A stretch of DNA of 64,000 bases from Rhynchopus sp. YZ270_cl-10. Taxonomy: Eukaryota; Euglenozoa; Diplonemea; Diplonemida; Diplonemidae. The stretch covers positions 558,001-622,000 of the forward strand of contig OZ037908.1 in NCBI GenBank assembly GCA_964035575.1, given 5' to 3'. The translations under genes and the position numbers were made by a program. Of this stretch, positions 35,301 to 45,981 are shown piece by piece. Position 1 is the stretch's first letter; each line of letters starts with the position of its first letter. Below the pieces are notes generated by a model that was not told where the DNA came from, made no database searches, and was given only the letters and a program-made list of their open reading frames with translations.

Positions 35301-38300
35301 ACAGGACCTGCTGGTGGATCTATCGTGCATACCTGAGGCAAATGATAGCCATCTCTCTGTCCTGTGGGATGTGGCGTGGAACACATGGGAGAAGATTGCC
35401 GACACCACCACCGCGTCTGCAGGAGGGGACCCACCAGCCTCGACAACAGTACTGACGACGATGACGGAAGGGCTTGCGGATATGTACATGCAAAGCTCTG
35501 AACCGAAGAACCTATCACTTCGAAAACACATAGGGAAACATGCCTCACGGATCCTTCCCATGTTGGATAAGGTATGCGGTCTGTCAAGTGTACCAAGATA
35601 CTGGCTTTTGTAGTTCAGGTCAATTTTATTTGTGTGGAAGCGTCAACGCATCAAACAACTACAAGAAGGGGGGGTGAGGGAACGACAAGTGACACTTTTT
35701 TGTGTTTTTGGCCGCAGGGTATTGCTTTCATGCGGGGCTGGCATCGTACAATGGGTCAGTCGGAGGATGTCTGCGTCAATTTACATCAGATATAAACCAT
35801 CATTTGGGTGTCCCACCCCTACAGCCGGTGTACCAAAGGTACACTGTTCACGATATTAGTTATCAAACACACACACACACACGCGTCCTGGGCTGGACGG
35901 TAAATTGCATCCGGGGGTATATGGCGCCTCCAGAAGCCCTATGAAGAACCCTGAGGGTTAAACGTCACCCCCCTTTTTTTCCCCTTTTGTTTTGTGACGG
36001 TCAGTCCAGTGGGCAACCTGCATTGCACCTCGCAGGCCCCATTGCCACACCCTGGGTGGTGAAGTGTGCCGACTGTACAACTGCCCAAAGTCAGGCCAAG
36101 CTCATTGCACTGAGGGAGCTTGCCACATCCTCGGGTGAGGTGTGCTGCCTGGAAAGACATTCAACTTTTATTTAGCCATAGTACCTTTTTTCCGCAGAGA
36201 CTGTTCAAAATGGTCACAGGCGCCGCAGCTACACCACTAGTTGGTGTTTCATGGTAAGTGCGTCATACCGCCATGTATCACAGGGCAGGTGCCCGCGAAG
36301 ATGAAAACCCCACAGGGTGAAGATCAAATCCTGATGTTGAATGACGGTTGGAGAAATTGATTTTGTATACCCCCCGCTCCAATCGTCCGCGAAGAACCCT
36401 CCCCCTTTTTATTTTATTTTATTCGTAAGGAGTCACCTAAACCGTATCAATAAGCCGTAGCCTCTCCCTCAATATGGCTGGTAGAAGTGACAAGTGGGCC
36501 ATACTCCGTTCAGGCGTTACCCACTCTAAACCCGTTATCAAACACACACACACACCCTTCTGCACAACAGCTCATGAAGTCCTCTGCCGCACTCGATGCC
36601 ATGACGTTCCCCTCGAAGCTGCAGAACTGTGTAATGCGCTGCTTCCACGCACAGCCCATCTCAGTTGACAACGCAGCGATGCAGGAGGACCAGCTCTTTG
36701 TGCTGTGCGGGTATGATGCCTTATTTCTTCTCATTGACATTGCGCACAACCTCCCCCGCGGAAACCGTGTGCATGCCAATGAAATGCTCTTCTGGGGGGA
36801 ATTCTGGGCCCAAAAAAAATATGGGAGTGTTGGCTACTTTATGTTACTTTGGCTTGGTCCTTGCACCGTTGAGTTGATGAGATCGCTCATCATGAGACAC
36901 TTCTCGAGTTATGCTCCAACCCGATCATGATGTCTTTGTCCACCTTCTTGCACCCCATCTTGGAGCGGTGCTTCGTCCCTTTACAGTTCTTTATAAACCC
37001 ACCCCTTCCCCCCTTTGCAGGTTTTTGCCAGTCCCCGAATTAGTCTGGAACTGCATTGAAGACCCTGACCAGGCACCCAAGCTTCTCCAAATGGGTAAGG
37101 TCGCTGTAACCGGGCAGGTCCTCAAGCTCATCCAGGCTAACTTCTGCAGGGAAGGACTCGACGAAGGTGTGCAGAAGCGTGTTTCGCTGACATTGCTCAA
37201 GGTATTTATTCCCCTCCCCTTCCCCCACCCCACCCACCCTGCTGCCGTTCTCTCCCGCCCTCTTCCCATTTACCTTGATGAAAACCCCCTGTGTGGAACG
37301 TTGCCACAAATGCGTCCTGCTACCAAGGTTCTAGCAGGGTGTGTTGAAAGTGGTTGTAGACTTATCTTGACTTTTTGAGTGCAAAGCCTTGCTTCTTGGT
37401 GGGTGGCTGGCTATGCCATCATAAATTACACACACACACAGCACCTCCAAGCACTGCTCCTGACGCGCCACTTCACGCACAAAAAGTACGCCATGTGGGA
37501 AGGTGCTGTCGCTGTGCTCCCGTCTGTGCTCGACACAGCACTGGCAGGCTTCCACGCAGGGGACGCCGACACGGCTGAGGTGTGGGCAGCACTGCTGGAC
37601 ATGCTGCGGAAGTACCTTGGGCCCTGTCTTACTGAGGGTATGACCTCCCCTTCCCCCCCCCTCCCCCTTCCCCTTCTCCCTTTTCCCATCAATTAACTTA
37701 CTATCGGGATGGTCTGGGGTCGAACCAATCCCTGCATCCGCAGATGAACGAGGCGTTTGCACCTTCCTTCTCTTTTTTTAATGATGCCAATTCTTTCCCC
37801 CCCATGCACCCCCATCCCAGCAGTGTCAGCACATTAGCCAATCATAGCACACACTACCCCTCTCAACCCACCACTTACACTTACATCCTTCATATCGATC
37901 ACTTCGGGGATTATCCACTTTAACCACTCTCCCACAGACCGCGATGCCTCACCGTGCGACGAGGACACCCCGAAGGGACCATGTGACGAATGTGACGAGC
38001 AGCTCATGCACATGGTGCACAAAGGCATGTTGACGCATGCTGTGCGCCACAACATGCCACATGTGGTGCGTGACATCCTGGAGGAGGTGAAGACGTGCTC
38101 GCGCCTACGCAGGCAGCGCTTCCTCTCGGACGCAGCCGTGCGCCTGCTCTTTGACCTCTGCGGCGCATCAGAGCTCGAGAACAACGATGTCTCGCTTTCT
38201 CTAGGCCGCTCCGCTATGCCTGTCGTGGTCGCACGATGCAGTCAGGTATGGATTTTTTTATGAAGGTGACCAAGCACAGAGGCTGAGGTCCAACTTTGTT

Positions 38301-39098
38301 TTTGTTCTGTTTTGTCTCAGAAGAGACAGCGAAATTTCAGCATCCAAAAAAAGGGCTGTCAGCACAGAGTCGATGGATTCTGTCTACACCTTCCGTAGCA
38401 CAAAGGCTTCGGCCAATGTTGAGTACAGACCCTAGGTTCCCCAAGCGGGTCCTTAACACAACAAAAAAACACCCACTCAGATTCTTTGCCAATTCATCGA
38501 AGACGAGAACGCTTCCGAAAAGCCTGGCACCTTACCCAGCTACAGGCGAGATGAGGTGGTTGGGGTCATGCAGCGGCTTGCCATTAGTCAGTTCAGTATG
38601 ATTTTTCACCACCACCGCTGCTATTGCACTTCACCCTGCCCCTTCGAAACTACAAAAAACAGTTTTTTTTTTCTACGAGAAGGCTTTGTAGCCAACCTTC
38701 TTTTAAAATCAGACCGGGGGGGGGGGGGGGGGGTTTTTGGCAAAGATCGCACAGAGAGAGAGGCTTGCGTTTCATCAACACAAACTATTCTTTCCCCCTA
38801 CATTGCGGTTATCATTTTGTTTTTCACTTTTCTCAAAATACTCCACACCCCCTTTTTTTCAGTTCCTGCTTTGTTCGACGGCATCACAGAAGACCCACCG
38901 GACCTACGGAGGACGTGCCCTGCTGCATTTGGGAAGCGTGGGCTCGCAGTGCGCCTCTTCCCTGTCTTGATCCAGTTTGTGACCGTTAACGACACCACGA
39001 TAAAGCAAGCGCTGCAGGTCGTCCTTCAGCTCGTCTCCACAGAGCTTGGGCTTGCGCTCTGCGCCGCATCGCCCCGCATAGTGTACCCACCTGTATAG
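32302..39098 (+). CDS. MON2: MON2 homolog (Golgi/endosome trafficking scaffold), 9 exons
   Basis: Predicted exons are 32302-35571, 36005-36134, 36198-36253, 36571-36710, 37021-37201, 37442-37637, 37938-38245, 38481-38595 and 38863-39098. Phases close at every junction and give about 1543 aa, against roughly 1700 in animals. The start is the first ATG in frame with the N-terminal DCB domain (VHQCAQQFGYLLVPDLKLLA, then KKKHPQLKEACERA). The pattern MHLSRSNTVQSTAAATITQI is typical of the DCB/HUS region of MON2 and BIG/Sec7 relatives. No Sec7 catalytic domain is present, which fits MON2. The rest is all-helical armadillo-like sequence. MON2 works at the trans-Golgi and endosomes with DOP1 and a P4-ATPase. 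Exons 2 and 3 are short and the least certain. Intron 1 holds a full family B repeat, intron 3 family I, and intron 7 a family A copy. Confidence 0.87.
35583..35785 (+). repeat. Family B repeat, full-length copy in MON2 intron 1
   Basis: It starts GTGTACCAAGATACTGGCTT, continues with TTGTAGTTCAGGTCAATTTT, and ends with TTGGCCGCAGGGTATTGCTT, then TGGCATCGTACAATGGGTCA, then GTCTGCGTCAATT. It follows the order of 60915-61082, with a 60-base unrelated middle. Confidence 0.75.
36490..36560 (+). repeat. Family I repeat in MON2 intron 3
   Basis: GTGGGCCATACTCCGTTCAG then GCGTTACCCACTCTAAACCC then GTTATCAAACACACACACAC. The (CA)n tail runs almost to the exon 4 acceptor. Confidence 0.6.
37730..37775 (+). 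repeat. Family C repeat in MON2 intron 6
   Basis: TGCATCCGCAGATGAACGAG then GCGTTTGCACCTTCCTTCTC. It is a short, slightly diverged copy. Confidence 0.6.
38262..38305 (+). repeat. Family A repeat in MON2 intron 7
   Basis: AAGGTGACCAAGCACAGAGG then CTGAGGTCCAACTTTG lies 17 bases after the donor of intron 7. Confidence 0.6.
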
Positions 39099-39298
39099 GC
39101 AAATTAGCCTCTTGTTTTATTCCTCCCCTCGAAGCTTGCTTTAAAGGAGGAAAATAGTATTGCCGGGTAATCAAAACGGGAGGATTTTTTTGCAATCAAC
39201 ACAACTTTATGAGACAAAAGAGAAGTAACTTTTTTGGAGTTGGATTTCAATAGCCCAACATGTCAGAGTCTACCCCAAAAGGGGAGGTTTATTTTTTA

Positions 39299-39375
39299 TT
39301 TGTGCTTTCATCCGGATGGTGCTGGCATCATACAGAGGGTCAGTCAGAGGTGTGCCTGCATCAACAACTGCAGGT
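39299..39375 (+). repeat. Family B repeat, 3' part
   Basis: TGTGCTTTCATCCGGATGGT then GCTGGCATCATACAGAGGGT then CAGTCAGAGGTGTGCCTGCA. Confidence 0.7.
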
Positions 39376-40402
39376 TATTTTTTTTTTCCTTCAAAAAGTA
39401 TCGCTCGAAGAAGGACCCACCCGAGGACCTAGGTTGGTACGGAGGCGAATTGTCGAACACAAATGATGTGTGTATGTGTTTTTTGAAAAGCAGGTTGTAG
39501 TTCCAAGCTATTTTTTTGCCTGTGTGTGTGAGAGAGAGCGGAAATCTTCAGATAAGGTATTTTCCTGTGGAACAAATGAAAAAAAAACGAACAAAGAAAT
39601 GGTTACTCGATTGGACGATTAAGAAACATCGTGCAACAATCCGTGAGGAACCTAAAGAAACAAAAAAGAAAAATGGTAACGTTTTTTTTTTTCTCTCTTT
39701 TTTTTGAACTCGACCAGATGAATCTGGAAGAGAGGGTCGGTAGGGAGGGGGTAAATGCACAGTTTACCTTACCCTGGTAACAAGCATTTTTTCCTTACTT
39801 TGGTAACTTTGTTATGGAAACAAGCTTTTTGTTACAAAAAAATTTTTTTTATTGGGTTGTTTACGTAACGAAATTTGCTTGCTACCATGGGTAACAAGGT
39901 CACTGTGTGGTTTGGTGGTCCGTAGCTATCCCTGAGCTTTGGACATACCGTACCAGGTACCAAAGGCACGGTGCAGGGTATGGGTGCACGTAAAAGGATC
40001 GAAGTATCGACTGTTCTTGTTATCAAGGGACGTGCCCCATATGGGTTGGAGGAGGGGTGGTGATGGGGCTAGAGATGAGACGAAGGAGAGTTTCTGACAA
40101 AGGGAAAAAAAGGATGGCAAAAAAAAGCGGGTGTTTTCCAAAAAGAAGACGCAACAACAAAACAAAACAAAACAAAAAACCTCATTTTGCCCATAACTTT
40201 GTACAATTATTTTACATTTAAAAAAAAAACACGCACACAAAAACAAAACAAAAAAAAACAAAAACAAATTGAGAATTCTTGCAAAAAAAAAGAGAGTTTC
40301 TTTTCTGACTTTTTCTTAAAAACCATCCCCCCAGGCTCGCTCCCCTGAGGGAGTCCATATTCCTAAAGAGTCCATATTCCCCCGAGGGCCCGTCCAGGGC
40401 TG

Positions 40403-40680
40403 CACCTTAAATTTTTTTTTGCCTGCGGCGCTATTTTTATTTTTTTTGCTCCGCAAAAAAAATGAATCCTCTACTCATTTCGAAAATCCTGCTTTTTTCG
40501 AGGATCTTGAGAAGCCCTGGTATTTATGCCACATTTTTTTTTTTTTTTTTTGTAAATGTTGCGTACCGTGGCTTCGCCAGCTTATTGCCATTTCTTTTGT
40601 TTCTTATGACAACCCGCAGAGAACCACCCTGCGTCCACCCGATGAACGGTGAGGCGTTTGCATTTTCAACTTTTCCCTTC
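40403..40680 (+). repeat. Compound repeat: family E, then D, then C
   Basis: Family E at 40403-40463 (TGCCTGCGGCGCTATTTTTA, then GCTCCGCAAAAAAAATG), family D at 40553-40583 (AAATGTTGCGTACCGTGGCT), and family C at 40600-40680 (ACAACCCGCAGAGAACCACC, then GATGAACGGTGAGGCG) follow one another in the same orientation. Confidence 0.7.
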
Positions 40681-40732
40681 TTATTTTTGGTGACCGCACG
40701 TGTACATACCCACATCACCTCCCCCTTCCTCT

Positions 40733-40808
40733 TCTTCCTCTTCTTCCTCTTCTTCCTCTTCTTCCTCTTCTTCCTCTTCTTCCTCTTCTTCCTCTTCTTC
40801 CTCTTCTT
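40733..40808 (+). repeat. CTCTTC microsatellite, first tract
   Basis: About a dozen copies of CTCTTC/TTCCTC. The same repeat separates and bounds all retroelement units: about 41113-41140, 41431-41538 and 46622-46738. Confidence 0.9.
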
Positions 40809-40810
40809 CT

Positions 40811-41113
40811 ACAGTAAACTTGTTTAAGAAGCTTTGCTTCGACTCAGGAGTCTTTCAAGATATAGAATGACTAATGCAGCATGCCCCTCATGGGCTTACC
40901 ACTTACGGTTAGTAAGGTTGGAACGAGGATCGATGGGGAACCCAAAACACACAAAACACACAAACACACATTCACGAATCAGAATTTTGTCTTTTGCTTC
41001 CCCAGTATCGCCCTCTGTACGTACTCCTCTCCTCATCTACGGAAAAAAGAATCTCCCCCCGCCCCCCTTTTTTAGTTTACTTGTATACTCGTCTTTATCT
41101 TGTAAAGACTCCT
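40811..41113 (+). mobile_element. Solo terminal-repeat unit of the DIRS/Ngaro-type element
   Basis: This ~303-base unit is the A segment (starting ACAGTAAACTTGTTTAAG) joined to the B segment (ending TTATCTTGTAAAGACTCCT). It is nearly identical to the A2-B2 unit at 46320-46622. Microsatellite lies on both sides. It looks like a fossil left by recombination of an element. Sequence identity suggests a recent origin. Confidence 0.8.
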
Positions 41114-41142
41114 CCTCTTCTTCCTCTTCTTCCTCTTCTTCT

Positions 41143-41430
41143 ACAGTAAACTTGTTTAAGAAGCTTTGCTTCGACTCAGGAGTCTTTCAAGATATAGAAT
41201 GACTAATGCAGCATGCCCCTCATGGGCTTACCACTTACGGTTAGTAAGGTTGGAACGAGGATCGATGGGGAACCCAAAACACACAAAACACACAAACACA
41301 CATTCACGAATCAGAACCCCAGTATCGCCCTCTGTACGTACTCCTCTCCTCATCTACGGAAAAAAGAATCTCCCCCCGCCCCCCTTTTTTAGTTTACTTG
41401 TATACTCGTCTTTATCTTGTAAAGACTCCT
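41143..41430 (+). mobile_element. Second solo terminal-repeat unit
   Basis: This is the same A-B unit as 40811-41113, slightly shorter, again bounded on both sides by CTCTTC microsatellite. It precedes the complete element. Confidence 0.8.
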
Positions 41431-41768
41431 CCTCTTCTTCCTCTTCTTCCTCTTCTTCCTCTTCTTCCTCTTCTTCCTCTTCTTCCTCTTCTTCCTCTTC
41501 TTCCTCTTCTTCCTCTTCTTCCTCTTCTTCCTCTTCTTCTACAGTAAACTTGTTTAAGAAGCTTTGCTTCGACTCAGGAGTCTTTCAAGATATAGAATGA
41601 CTAATGCAGCATGCCCCTCATGGGCTTACCACTTACGGTTAGTAAGGTTGGAACGAGGATCGATGGGGAACCCAAAACACACAAAACACACAAACACACA
41701 TTCACGAATCAGAATTTTGTCTTTTGCTTCCCCAGTATCGCCCTCTGTACGTACTCCTCTCATCAAAA

Positions 41769-42902
41769 ATGGATTCTCTTGACGAGTTAAAGAACGAATC
41801 GTTTTACTGCTTCACATCGTCAGCGGTCTTGGTGCAAGCCCTGGCAAACGCCCCCGACGCCGTTAAAACGGCCATACCTGCACGAATCTCCCTGCGGGGA
41901 GATTTCGTGAAGGCAACTATCAGTTGCCTGGAGGTGGAAGGGCAGGAGATGGATGAGGTCGTACTACGTACGCTTGTGGGCCAGTTGACACGTCGGGATG
42001 CAAAAGAGTGGAAGGACACCGCTGTACGCAGATTGTGCATGTTGCTTGCGGCGGTCAGGAAGTCGGTTGGGGATGTAGTGTTTGAAAAACTCATGACCAA
42101 CGGTGAAACCTTCAGCTCATCGACGGAGGTACATTCCCCTAAGCCTGCTGTGTCTACCGAACAGGAGGCCGTCGACGAGGAGGACCAGGTGAAGTTAAAG
42201 GTGTCTTTCAAACAGGCGCAGGTTCCAAAACAGAAGGCGAAGCCGGCGGTCGCTAGCGAGGGAGAGGCTGACGATTCCTCCAGCGACTCCCGTCAGGAAA
42301 AGGAGGATGAGGACTCATTGGATGGTACAGAGGACCACCAAGGGGACTTCTTCTCAGGAGACGTTGAAACGGCGGTTTTCAACCCCCGTTCCTGGCTGAA
42401 GATGGACCAGCTGCAACTATCGGAGCTAAAGGCGGCCCTCAAAGAGCTAGTGCCGTCCTCAGGGGCTAACCAGCAGGCGGCCAGTGGTGCTCTAGCAGTC
42501 ATCATGATGGTGTTGAAGGACGCCTCTCCTTTAGATATCTTGGAGACGTCCTTCAACACACTGCTAGAGGCCCACTTTGCCCACAAAAACGGTCCCGAAG
42601 CAGGTAAGGCTTACCGGAAGGAGATGCTGCTCACCCCCGACATCTCAAAACAGCGCAGGGCAGCCATGAAAGGAGCTGAAAAGGTACAGGGGAAGAGGCC
42701 TGCGTCGGCCCGCGACGACACAACGCTGAACGAACCCTCCCAGAAAAAGACCCGCAGAGGCGGCGGCAAGAAGGGAGGAAAGTCGTGGGGTAGCAACAAC
42801 TACAACGGAAACAACAGCAACAAGAACAACAACAACAACAACGCCGGCCAGAAGGGCGGAAAGGGGGGTTTTCGCTCAGGGTTCTACAACAAAAGACCAT
42901 AA
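41769..42902 (+). CDS. Gag-like protein of the DIRS/Ngaro element
   Basis: 377 aa from ATG 41769. The N-terminal two-thirds is helical with a strongly acidic middle (Glu/Asp/Ser-rich). The C-terminus is Lys/Arg/Gly/Asn-rich, ending in an RGG-like and poly-Asn tail that suits nucleic-acid binding. There is no zinc knuckle. Position as the first frame of the element and charge pattern support a Gag-like role. Sequence similarity to a named family is not something I can assert. Confidence 0.7.
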   Translation: MDSLDELKNESFYCFTSSAVLVQALANAPDAVKTAIPARISLRGDFVKATISCLEVEGQEMDEVVLRTLVGQLTRRDAKEWKDTAVRRLCMLLAAVRKSVGDVVFEKLMTNGETFSSSTEVHSPKPAVSTEQEAVDEEDQVKLKVSFKQAQVPKQKAKPAVASEGEADDSSSDSRQEKEDEDSLDGTEDHQGDFFSGDVETAVFNPRSWLKMDQLQLSELKAALKELVPSSGANQQAASGALAVIMMVLKDASPLDILETSFNTLLEAHFAHKNGPEAGKAYRKEMLLTPDISKQRRAAMKGAEKVQGKRPASARDDTTLNEPSQKKTRRGGGKKGGKSWGSNNYNGNNSNKNNNNNNAGQKGGKGGFRSGFYNKRP

Positions 42903-42933
42903 GCTCGAAGGGAGGGGCTCGGAGCGACACCCC

Positions 42934-45900
42934 TTGCGAGGGAATACGCTCAAGAAGGATGAACTTGCGGGACAGCACCCCTTGGCTGGGAGTGCGTCAT
43001 CTGAACGACAACCCGGGTCGCACTCTCTGCGGAGAAGTGCACCCCGTACGCACCCCTTGGCTGGGAGTGCGTCAAACGAACGAAATGAAGAGGACCAGCG
43101 GCACCCCCTGCGGGGGAGTGCACCTGGACAGCACCCCTTGGCTGGGAGTGCTACGTCCGAACAGGACGAAGGAACCGGGTCGCACTCTCTGCGGAGAGGT
43201 GCGCTCGGACAGTACCCCTGTGCCAGACAAGGCCAACAGCGCCACGTTGGGGTTGCGTTCGAGCAGAATGAAAGAGGAAACACCCGTCAGGAGCAGAGTA
43301 CAGCCACCACCGAAGTCGTGCCCTCCGCCGTGCCTAAAACAGGTGTCAACGATATCGTGGCGGAACGACCGGCTCAGAATGGATCAGCAATTCCTCACAA
43401 TTCGCAGCGGGAAACAGCTGGGGAGGGAGCTCCATGCAAAGACCTCTTGGGACTCGCTGCACTCCTTCGCAACAGCTCCCTCTACGGATCAGGAAAAAAC
43501 CCGACTATGGAAAAGGTTCACCAACTTCAGAGCAACGCTCGGCAAATGCTCGGCAGAAGAAGCGGTGCTGAGATTTGCGCACATGTCCCTGAAGACAGCA
43601 AGCCCTCTGTCTGTCAAGGGATACGTGCACTCGATTTTGCGGATGTGCAGAGACGAAGGAGTGACGGGGGTCCGGACACGGCGGGTCATGCGGACGCTGC
43701 GATCGTTACGCCGCTTGTGCGCAGGGATACGCACAACCCCTTGCCCGTCGATGAGCACGGGGCAAGCCTGGACTACGTTACACAAACTTCAAAACGACCC
43801 TGTGGCGGCGGCTTTCTTCGCAATCACTTGGATAACCCGTTCACGCTTCCCAGACATCCGTTTCGCAACAACTCGCGACTGGAGGGAGATAGAAAATGCG
43901 GGGGGGGACCCAACAACAGTGGGAGCAGAGCTCTTCGCACAAGAGAAGGGGGCACGGGAAGCACGCCCTCCGATATACCTGCCACCGGGAAAGATGACGG
44001 CGATTGCGGTGCGTTTTTGGAGAACACAGACGGGAGAAGATTGCGTTTTCGGGGGAAACTCTTCGACCTACGAGAGATTAAAGAAGACCATCCGTGCAGC
44101 GATGCCGTTGGGAACTTGGTTGCACTCCACCAAGAAGGGGGCAGCACAAGAAGTTCAACTCACGGGAGCAGACGACAACGACCTGCAGAGAACCCTGCGA
44201 CACGCCAGATGGTCAACCTCACAGAGGTATCTGAACGCGACGAACACTTATCAATTGAAGAAGGAGAAGGAGATGTACCGGACACTGCAGTGAGACTCTT
44301 GATAGCGGGAGGTAAATATAAACCAAAGCAACCGATACCCGAATCTTCTCGCACATCTTTTTCAGGCGAGCTTTTTGGTTTTCCTGTTGCCGCGCCACCT
44401 AAGGGAAGATGCCGTTTGGACGAATTTCCTACTGGGACTATAAATTATGGAGTGGTCAGGGACTTGGCGGAGGAGATGGGTAAGGACGTCAGCTCATTGG
44501 ATTGGTGCACCTCCGACAACAAATTTCAAAACCTATCTTCACCGGTTCCGATCCCGGGTCCAAGCACGGACCTCCAACCTTCTTTTATTCGACAATGCCA
44601 AGAGGCAGGCGCTTTGGTGAAATTAAGCAGGTCTGACGCGAAACGGGGGGTGGTATCGCTTTTTACGATACCCAAATCCGATCCGAGCAAGCATCGACTG
44701 CTGGTGGACGGACGGCCGATCAACTCCCGATTGGATAAGCCTCCAAAGTTCTCGCTGATTACCCCAATTCGTTTGAGGGAATCGCTGAGACGATCGGACG
44801 CGAAGTACGCCATCACCATTGACCTAAAGGGGTTTTTTAACCAATTCCCTCTTTCAGATCAGGTGTCGGGCTATTTTTGTGTGCGAACGGGTGCTACGTG
44901 GTGGCGATGGGCCAGGCTGCCGATGGGCTTTAGCCACGCGCCCCTGATTGCCCAAGTCACTTCGGAGACTGCATTGGGTTCCCTTTTGCTTGTGGCCGCT
45001 GCGGTGTACCTGGACGACATTGTGGTCTGGGGGGGGACTGCTTTGGAGGTGCGCGTGCGAGCTGCGTACGTTCGCGACCGTTTGGCGAAGATGGGTGCAC
45101 AGGTGAATGAGGGTAAGAGCATGGACCACCCCTCCCAAGTCGTGCTTTACCTGGGCATTGAGTGGAACTTGCGTATCTTGGCCTTCCGGTTCCCCACGGA
45201 GTGGCGAGTGAATGCGGCTAAGGGCTTGTCGGACTGTGTTGAGGGATTGACGCACTCACTCAGGACGTACTGGGAACACCTGGGTGTGTTATTCCGTGTG
45301 ACGTACGTGATGTCGCTGCCGTTGGCCTTTTTCTGCGACACGTTACAGTTCATTCGACAGCAAGCAGGATGCCTCTCATCTAAGGTGAAAAACTGGGACG
45401 AGTTGGTGTCGCTTCCGTCTGGTGCGCGCAACGAGATTCGCGGGCTCATTTGGTCTCACCTGTCTACTGACCAATGGGTGCCAATCCCTCCTCCCCTTCC
45501 TACTTGGGCATCGGTGGCGGTGTGGACTGACGCGTCTACTTTCGGATGGGGTTGCGTTTTCAGTGAGCATGGCGAAAAGCATTCTTGGGCTTCGCACGGG
45601 ACGTGGGATGGTACGCACACCTCAGGAGAGATGTTTTTCTTGGAACTGCGCGCGGCGGCGAAAGGGGTGAGGCGTGCGGTCGAGCTGGGGCATAAGCATG
45701 TATGCCTCATGGTCGACAACGAGAGCGTGCGTTATGTCCTAGAGAAAGGACACTCAAAGACGCGACTGGGTAACTCTTGGCTCCGCTACGTACAGACAGT
45801 GTTGAAGGATCATGGCGCCACCTTAGTTACGCATTGGTTGTCCACGACGGTCATGCCTGCGGACGTATGGTCCAGAAAGAGGGACACGGGCACCGCTGTT

Positions 45901-45981
45901 CTTAAAAGGTGCAAGGTTCAGGTGGAGGAGACTAAGGCGGGTTTCAAGTTTCTTGAAACGATTTCAAACGTGTCTATATAA
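42934..45981 (+). CDS. Reverse transcriptase / RNase H of the DIRS/Ngaro element
   Basis: This is a continuous frame of about 1015 codons; the true initiation point is uncertain. The N-terminal ~430 codons overlap the recombinase frame and have no clear domain. The reverse transcriptase lies at about 44580-45200, with the YLDD active-site box near 45008. The RNase H domain follows (about 45510-45900) and begins with a TDAS motif, with further acidic residues in order. The ending is immediately before the B1 terminal segment. DIRS-group RNase H follows the RT directly with no integrase, as here. Confidence 0.88.
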   Translation: MRGNTLKKDELAGQHPLAGSASSERQPGSHSLRRSAPRTHPLAGSASNERNEEDQRHPLRGSAPGQHPLAGSATSEQDEGTGSHSLRRGALGQYPCARQGQQRHVGVAFEQNERGNTRQEQSTATTEVVPSAVPKTGVNDIVAERPAQNGSAIPHNSQRETAGEGAPCKDLLGLAALLRNSSLYGSGKNPTMEKVHQLQSNARQMLGRRSGAEICAHVPEDSKPSVCQGIRALDFADVQRRRSDGGPDTAGHADAAIVTPLVRRDTHNPLPVDEHGASLDYVTQTSKRPCGGGFLRNHLDNPFTLPRHPFRNNSRLEGDRKCGGGPNNSGSRALRTREGGTGSTPSDIPATGKDDGDCGAFLENTDGRRLRFRGKLFDLREIKEDHPCSDAVGNLVALHQEGGSTRSSTHGSRRQRPAENPATRQMVNLTEVSERDEHLSIEEGEGDVPDTAVRLLIAGGKYKPKQPIPESSRTSFSGELFGFPVAAPPKGRCRLDEFPTGTINYGVVRDLAEEMGKDVSSLDWCTSDNKFQNLSSPVPIPGPSTDLQPSFIRQCQEAGALVKLSRSDAKRGVVSLFTIPKSDPSKHRLLVDGRPINSRLDKPPKFSLITPIRLRESLRRSDAKYAITIDLKGFFNQFPLSDQVSGYFCVRTGATWWRWARLPMGFSHAPLIAQVTSETALGSLLLVAAAVYLDDIVVWGGTALEVRVRAAYVRDRLAKMGAQVNEGKSMDHPSQVVLYLGIEWNLRILAFRFPTEWRVNAAKGLSDCVEGLTHSLRTYWEHLGVLFRVTYVMSLPLAFFCDTLQFIRQQAGCLSSKVKNWDELVSLPSGARNEIRGLIWSHLSTDQWVPIPPPLPTWASVAVWTDASTFGWGCVFSEHGEKHSWASHGTWDGTHTSGEMFFLELRAAAKGVRRAVELGHKHVCLMVDNESVRYVLEKGHSKTRLGNSWLRYVQTVLKDHGATLVTHWLSTTVMPADVWSRKRDTGTAVLKRCKVQVEETKAGFKFLETISNVSI
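42959..44293 (+). CDS. Tyrosine recombinase of the DIRS/Ngaro element
   Basis: 444 aa from ATG 42959, in a different frame from the reverse transcriptase and wholly inside its 5' part. The N-terminal ~85 residues are tandem copies of a roughly 23-residue unit (TPWLGVR then RTLCGEV), visible in the DNA at 42960-43215. The C-terminal half carries the recombinase pattern. An Arg-containing TRSRFPDIRFAT segment lies near 43845. A terminal HARWSTSQRYLNAT segment supplies the His/Trp and the candidate nucleophilic Tyr near 44230. This enzyme replaces the integrase of LTR elements. Confidence 0.8.
   Translation: MNLRDSTPWLGVRHLNDNPGRTLCGEVHPVRTPWLGVRQTNEMKRTSGTPCGGVHLDSTPWLGVLRPNRTKEPGRTLCGEVRSDSTPVPDKANSATLGLRSSRMKEETPVRSRVQPPPKSCPPPCLKQVSTISWRNDRLRMDQQFLTIRSGKQLGRELHAKTSWDSLHSFATAPSTDQEKTRLWKRFTNFRATLGKCSAEEAVLRFAHMSLKTASPLSVKGYVHSILRMCRDEGVTGVRTRRVMRTLRSLRRLCAGIRTTPCPSMSTGQAWTTLHKLQNDPVAAAFFAITWITRSRFPDIRFATTRDWREIENAGGDPTTVGAELFAQEKGAREARPPIYLPPGKMTAIAVRFWRTQTGEDCVFGGNSSTYERLKKTIRAAMPLGTWLHSTKKGAAQEVQLTGADDNDLQRTLRHARWSTSQRYLNATNTYQLKKEKEMYRTLQ

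Larger units (their letters stand above)
39099..40732. other. Gene-free spacer between MON2 and the retroelement array
   Basis: Contains a family B copy (39299-39375), a run of GTAAC/GTTAC repeats near 39755-39900, a family E copy (40403-40463), a family D copy (40553-40583) and a family C copy (40600-40680), then the CTCTTC microsatellite. No gene is supported. Confidence 0.6.

Noticed and set aside
38320-38445. Possible extra MON2 exon (DSEISASKKRAVSTESMDS) in intron 7.
   Set aside because: No donor/acceptor pair keeps the phase between exons 7 and 8, which already join cleanly. Homolog alignment or RNA-seq would decide.
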